NCBI RefSeq assembly: GCF_900604285.1 | Contig: NZ_UWNY01000002.1 | Span: 157,817-221,816 of the forward strand | Origin: Varibaculum vaginae | GTDB taxonomy: Bacteria > Actinomycetota > Actinomycetes > Actinomycetales > Actinomycetaceae | Length of the DNA: 64,000 bases | Direction of reading: 5' to 3' | The notes under the pieces: generated by a model | Seen by the model: only the letters and a program-made list of their open reading frames with translations | What the model was told of the DNA's origin: nothing | The model's database searches: none | In this document: in pieces, positions 61,166 to 64,000 of the stretch | Position numbering within the stretch: the first letter of the stretch is position 1 | Layout: each line of letters begins with the position of its first letter | Translations under genes and position numbers: made by a program

Positions 61166-64000
61166 ATGAAAAAAGTTAAACCAATATTGGCATCCGTATT
61201 GGTGTTTCTGGTCGGTATAGGGATGATACTGCCAAATTTGTCTCAAGTTTATGCCCAAGATGGTGGTGACTATGGGGTAGTGGGCGCCTATGAAGCCTAT
61301 TCCGTAGCCGAGAACCTATATGAGCAGGGCAAAAAAGTAAAAACTGGAAACGAAATGATTCGTGTTCGTTCGAATCCCAAGGGCGGCTCAAAGGAACTTG
61401 GGGAAATAGCGTACTGCTTTAATGCGGATAGAGCCGTTCCAGATATTCAAGGAGCGACCGAACCTGATTTTACAGGAGAAGATTATCCGGAAGATACCCT
61501 AATAACCTATACAAAGGTAGCGGGTACAGATAATAAATTCTCTTCACTTGCAGTTAATGCCAGAGAAAATGCAAGAAAAGATATCTTGAAGGTGGTATAT
61601 AACGGTTTTCGTGATGGGGATGCAAATCGGGTAGACGAGATTAAAAATGCTTTCAAAGCGAAGTATCCGAATATGCCAGAAGGAAATATATCGGATGCTG
61701 AACTCTATGCTGCTACGCAAAAAGCAATTTGGTACTACACAGATTCTCAAGACTTGGTTACCCAAAAACCTAGTGAAGCAGAAATTAAGGGTGACGAGAT
61801 TGACGCCACCATGAATACGAAGACCTGGTATGTTTATCAGTTCTTATTGGGGCAACCTTTAACTGACGATAACCCACTAAAGGGAATGAGCTTGAATGAA
61901 GCTCCGGTGAATAATACTTTGGATTTATATAAACCTGCAAGGTCTCATCAATTGCACAATAAGGGTTATCAAAATCTGATTTCGAGTAAGTTTGTTTCCT
62001 CGAATACCGAAACAAAGTACTCAGAATATGAAGTGAAAATTAAGAAAATAGATAAAGCTAGTAAATCTCTTCTAGCAAATGCTCGTCTTAAGCTTGAAGC
62101 GGTCAATAATGGAACTAACGATCAAAGACTGTTTATGTGGACCACTAAGGAAGATGGGGGATTAAATCCCACCACGTTTAAACTTCCTGTAGGGGAATAC
62201 CTTTTGACGGAGTTAACTGCGCCGAATGGATATAAACTAGCGGAACCTATTACTATTAAAGTTACTGCTAACGGGGAAATAGTCTATAACCTTAAAAATA
62301 AAGCAGAAGCTATCACTCCCAATAATAAAACGGTAGTTATGGAAGATGAAAAAATTCTTACTATGACCGTTAATGTAAATAAAGATTGGAAGGATAAAAA
62401 TGACGCAACTCCTGCTGATTTAGATTTTCTTACTACGAAGGTAAAACTACTAGCAGATGGGCAGGGTGCGGTTGACGCCTCTGGACATGCAGTTCCGGAA
62501 CAGCTTTTAAGTAAAGGGAACCAATGGAAGGGATCTTTTACAAATCTACCCATATACAAAAATGGCAATACTTCCGGTGAAAAAATAGTTTATACCGTAT
62601 CTGAATCCGAGATGAACGAGGGGTATAAGTTAATCCAGGGTGGAGATACGAAGGTATCGGGAGACGCCGATAAGGACATAAAAACTATTCAATTAGTCAA
62701 CAAAGAGACGGATACTACCCAACCCGAAGAAACGCATATAACTAAAGTTCAAGTAATTAAAAAATGGAGTAATCCGCAGAAAAAGTCTTCTAAAGATATC
62801 TATTTTGAGCTTTGGAAGGCAAAGGATGGAGCTGAAAGTGCAGTTACTTTAGCTGATTTTGCTATGAAGCCCCGGGCTTTTCAGGCTCGCCAAAAACTAT
62901 CGCCAGGTGGGTCGGTCGTCTGGAATAACCTGTTTATGAAAGAACAGGGCTATAGCTTCAAAGTAAAAGAAGTAGATGTAGACGGTAACGCTTGGCAAGA
63001 TAAGGCAAATGGCTATAAGGAAGGCTCTGCGAAAATTGAGTCTAATGTTGATAAAGCCAAACAGTTACTGGCTTTTACGGTAACCAATAATTACGAAGAG
63101 GTAGCAAAAACGAAGGTAAGCTTCTCCAAGAAGGCATTGGCGGAAACTGGAGAAGAACTATCTGGAGCTAAGCTAAAGCTTGCGAAGAAAGATGGCACCG
63201 TCGTAAAAGAGTGGACCACCGACGGAACACAACCAGAAGTTGAGTTAGAAAACGGAAGTTACACACTTACAGAAGTATCAGCACCAGACAAATATCAAGT
63301 AGCACCAGCAATTAGCTTTGAGGTTAAAGATGGCAAGGTGTTGGTAGCTGGGGCTGAGGTTAAGAACAACACTGTGGTGATGGTCGATCAGCTGAAGAAG
63401 GCTGGGGTTCACTTCTCTAAGAAGGCTTTGTCTGAGGATGGGAAGGAGCTTTCTGGGGCGAAGATTAAGTTGGCTAAGGCTGATGGGTCGGTTGTCCGGG
63501 AGTTTGAGACTGCTGGTAAGTTGGTTGATTTTGAGCTCGTAGATGGTAAGTACTCTTTCAGTGAGGTTTCTGCTCCTGATGGGTATGTGAAGGCTGCTGA
63601 TATTGCTTTTGAGGTTAAAGATGGCAAGGTGTTGGTAGCTGGGGCTGAGGTTAAGAACAACACTGTGGTGATGGTCGATCAGCTGAAGAAGGCTGGGGTT
63701 CACTTCTCTAAGAAGGCTTTGTCTGAGGATGGGAAGGAGCTTTCTGGGGCGAAGATTAAGTTGGCTAAGGCTGATGGGTCGGTTGTCCGGGAGTTTGAGA
63801 CTGCTGGTAAGTTGGTTGATTTTGAGCTCGTAGATGGTAAGTACTCTTTCAGTGAGGTTTCTGCTCCTGATGGGTATGTGAAGGCTGCTGATATTGCTTT
63901 TGAGGTTAAAGATGGCAAGGTGTTGGTAGCTGGGGCTGAGGTTAAGAACAACACTGTGGTGATGGTCGATCAGCTGAAGAAGGCTGGGGTTCACTTCTCT
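61166..64000 (+). CDS. Thioester-domain surface adhesin with CnaB repeats, 3' end cut by window
   Basis: The frame is open from ATG 61166 to the window end (945 codons visible). A signal peptide (1-30, ending QVYA) leads to a thioester domain. Cys84 in IAYCFN and Gln185 in ATQKAIWYY match the two residues that form the internal thioester in Gram-positive adhesins, which can bond covalently to host amines. CnaB-like modules follow, with E-box motifs LTELTAPNGY, LTEVSAPDKY and FSEVSAPDGY and paired lysines in FSKKAL. From 63319 the modules are near-identical 97-residue copies. AGGAAGGA lies five bases before the ATG. The first 2 kb is visibly more A+T-rich than neighbours. The cell-wall anchor should lie beyond the window. 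Confidence 0.92.
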   Translation, partial: MKKVKPILASVLVFLVGIGMILPNLSQVYAQDGGDYGVVGAYEAYSVAENLYEQGKKVKTGNEMIRVRSNPKGGSKELGEIAYCFNADRAVPDIQGATEPDFTGEDYPEDTLITYTKVAGTDNKFSSLAVNARENARKDILKVVYNGFRDGDANRVDEIKNAFKAKYPNMPEGNISDAELYAATQKAIWYYTDSQDLVTQKPSEAEIKGDEIDATMNTKTWYVYQFLLGQPLTDDNPLKGMSLNEAPVNNTLDLYKPARSHQLHNKGYQNLISSKFVSSNTETKYSEYEVKIKKIDKASKSLLANARLKLEAVNNGTNDQRLFMWTTKEDGGLNPTTFKLPVGEYLLTELTAPNGYKLAEPITIKVTANGEIVYNLKNKAEAITPNNKTVVMEDEKILTMTVNVNKDWKDKNDATPADLDFLTTKVKLLADGQGAVDASGHAVPEQLLSKGNQWKGSFTNLPIYKNGNTSGEKIVYTVSESEMNEGYKLIQGGDTKVSGDADKDIKTIQLVNKETDTTQPEETHITKVQVIKKWSNPQKKSSKDIYFELWKAKDGAESAVTLADFAMKPRAFQARQKLSPGGSVVWNNLFMKEQGYSFKVKEVDVDGNAWQDKANGYKEGSAKIESNVDKAKQLLAFTVTNNYEEVAKTKVSFSKKALAETGEELSGAKLKLAKKDGTVVKEWTTDGTQPEVELENGSYTLTEVSAPDKYQVAPAISFEVKDGKVLVAGAEVKNNTVVMVDQLKKAGVHFSKKALSEDGKELSGAKIKLAKADGSVVREFETAGKLVDFELVDGKYSFSEVSAPDGYVKAADIAFEVKDGKVLVAGAEVKNNTVVMVDQLKKAGVHFSKKALSEDGKELSGAKIKLAKADGSVVREFETAGKLVDFELVDGKYSFSEVSAPDGYVKAADIAFEVKDGKVLVAGAEVKNNTVVMVDQLKKAGVHFS
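63319..64000 (+). repeat. Near-identical 291-bp tandem repeats in the adhesin gene
   Basis: The same sequence recurs with a 291-bp (97-codon) period: ATG-GTC-GAT begins at 63380, 63671 and 63962. I found no difference between copies in the visible part. At least 2.3 copies lie in the window and the array runs past the end. A diverged older copy precedes it (about 63110-63318). Confidence 0.95.

Noticed and set aside
63278..63994. Long minus-strand frame opposite the adhesin repeats, itself repetitive
   Set aside because: It is antisense to a well-supported coding sequence, and its repeats simply mirror the sense-strand repeat.
63319..64000. CRISPR or insertion-sequence interpretation of the 291-bp repeats
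   Set aside because: The period is an exact number of codons in one open frame and encodes CnaB modules.

Overview
The window reads as chromosomal DNA of a Gram-positive actinobacterium with moderate G+C, most likely in Actinomycetaceae (Varibaculum, Mobiluncus or Actinomyces relatives). The evidence is the Wag31/DivIVA, SepF and SepIVA-like division proteins, Rv3235-like and DUF6912-like proteins beside secA, the actinobacterial-type DapD, DUF4032, and sortase-assembled pili. The genus is an inference. I saw no integrase, transposase, CRISPR array or phage gene.

Layout. 1-5690: a sortase pilus operon (a large CnaB-type ancillary pilin cut by the window start, a shaft pilin, a class C sortase). 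5729-6670: a universal stress protein, followed by about 1.4 kb without convincing genes but with two repeat clusters. 8087-13769: metK, secA and two conserved actinobacterial genes. 14102-18708: a HIT hydrolase, then ftsZ-pgeF-sepF-yggT-divIVA, a dcw tail without its usual ftsQ neighbour. 18832-24170: lspA, rluD, comEA, comEC, holA and a Zur-like regulator. 24372-27498: a His-rich membrane protein with a two-component system. 27538-30825 (minus strand): trmH-type methylase, rplT, rpmI, infC, a TM2 protein and rpmB. 31020-39443: a DAK2/FakA-like protein, recG, rsmD, coaD, sepIVA-like, DUF177, rnc and mutM. 39587-50129: an orphan NarL-type regulator, a striking array of nested palindromes, dapD-maf, a class III cyclase, a second two-component system, DUF4032, a Ser/Thr kinase and a DsbA-like protein. 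50404: tRNA-Thr(TGT).

51007-60702 is an eight-gene catabolic cluster: a LacI regulator, SDR dehydrogenase, CoA-transferase, thiolase, SMP-30 lactonase, MFS transporter, glycerate kinase and acyl-CoA ligase. Taken together the enzymes fit a beta-oxidation-like route for a 2-deoxy-pentonate: lactone opening, CoA activation, 3-OH oxidation, thiolysis to acetyl-CoA and glyceryl-CoA, CoA recycling, then glycerate phosphorylation. I consider this the best candidate for an undescribed system.

61166 to the window end is a second surface adhesin. It has a thioester (Cys-Gln) domain and near-identical 291-bp CnaB repeats. Its putative promoter has an (AT)11 tract filling the -35/-10 spacer, which suggests phase-variable expression. 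Both ends of the window therefore carry covalent, cell-wall-anchored adhesion machinery.
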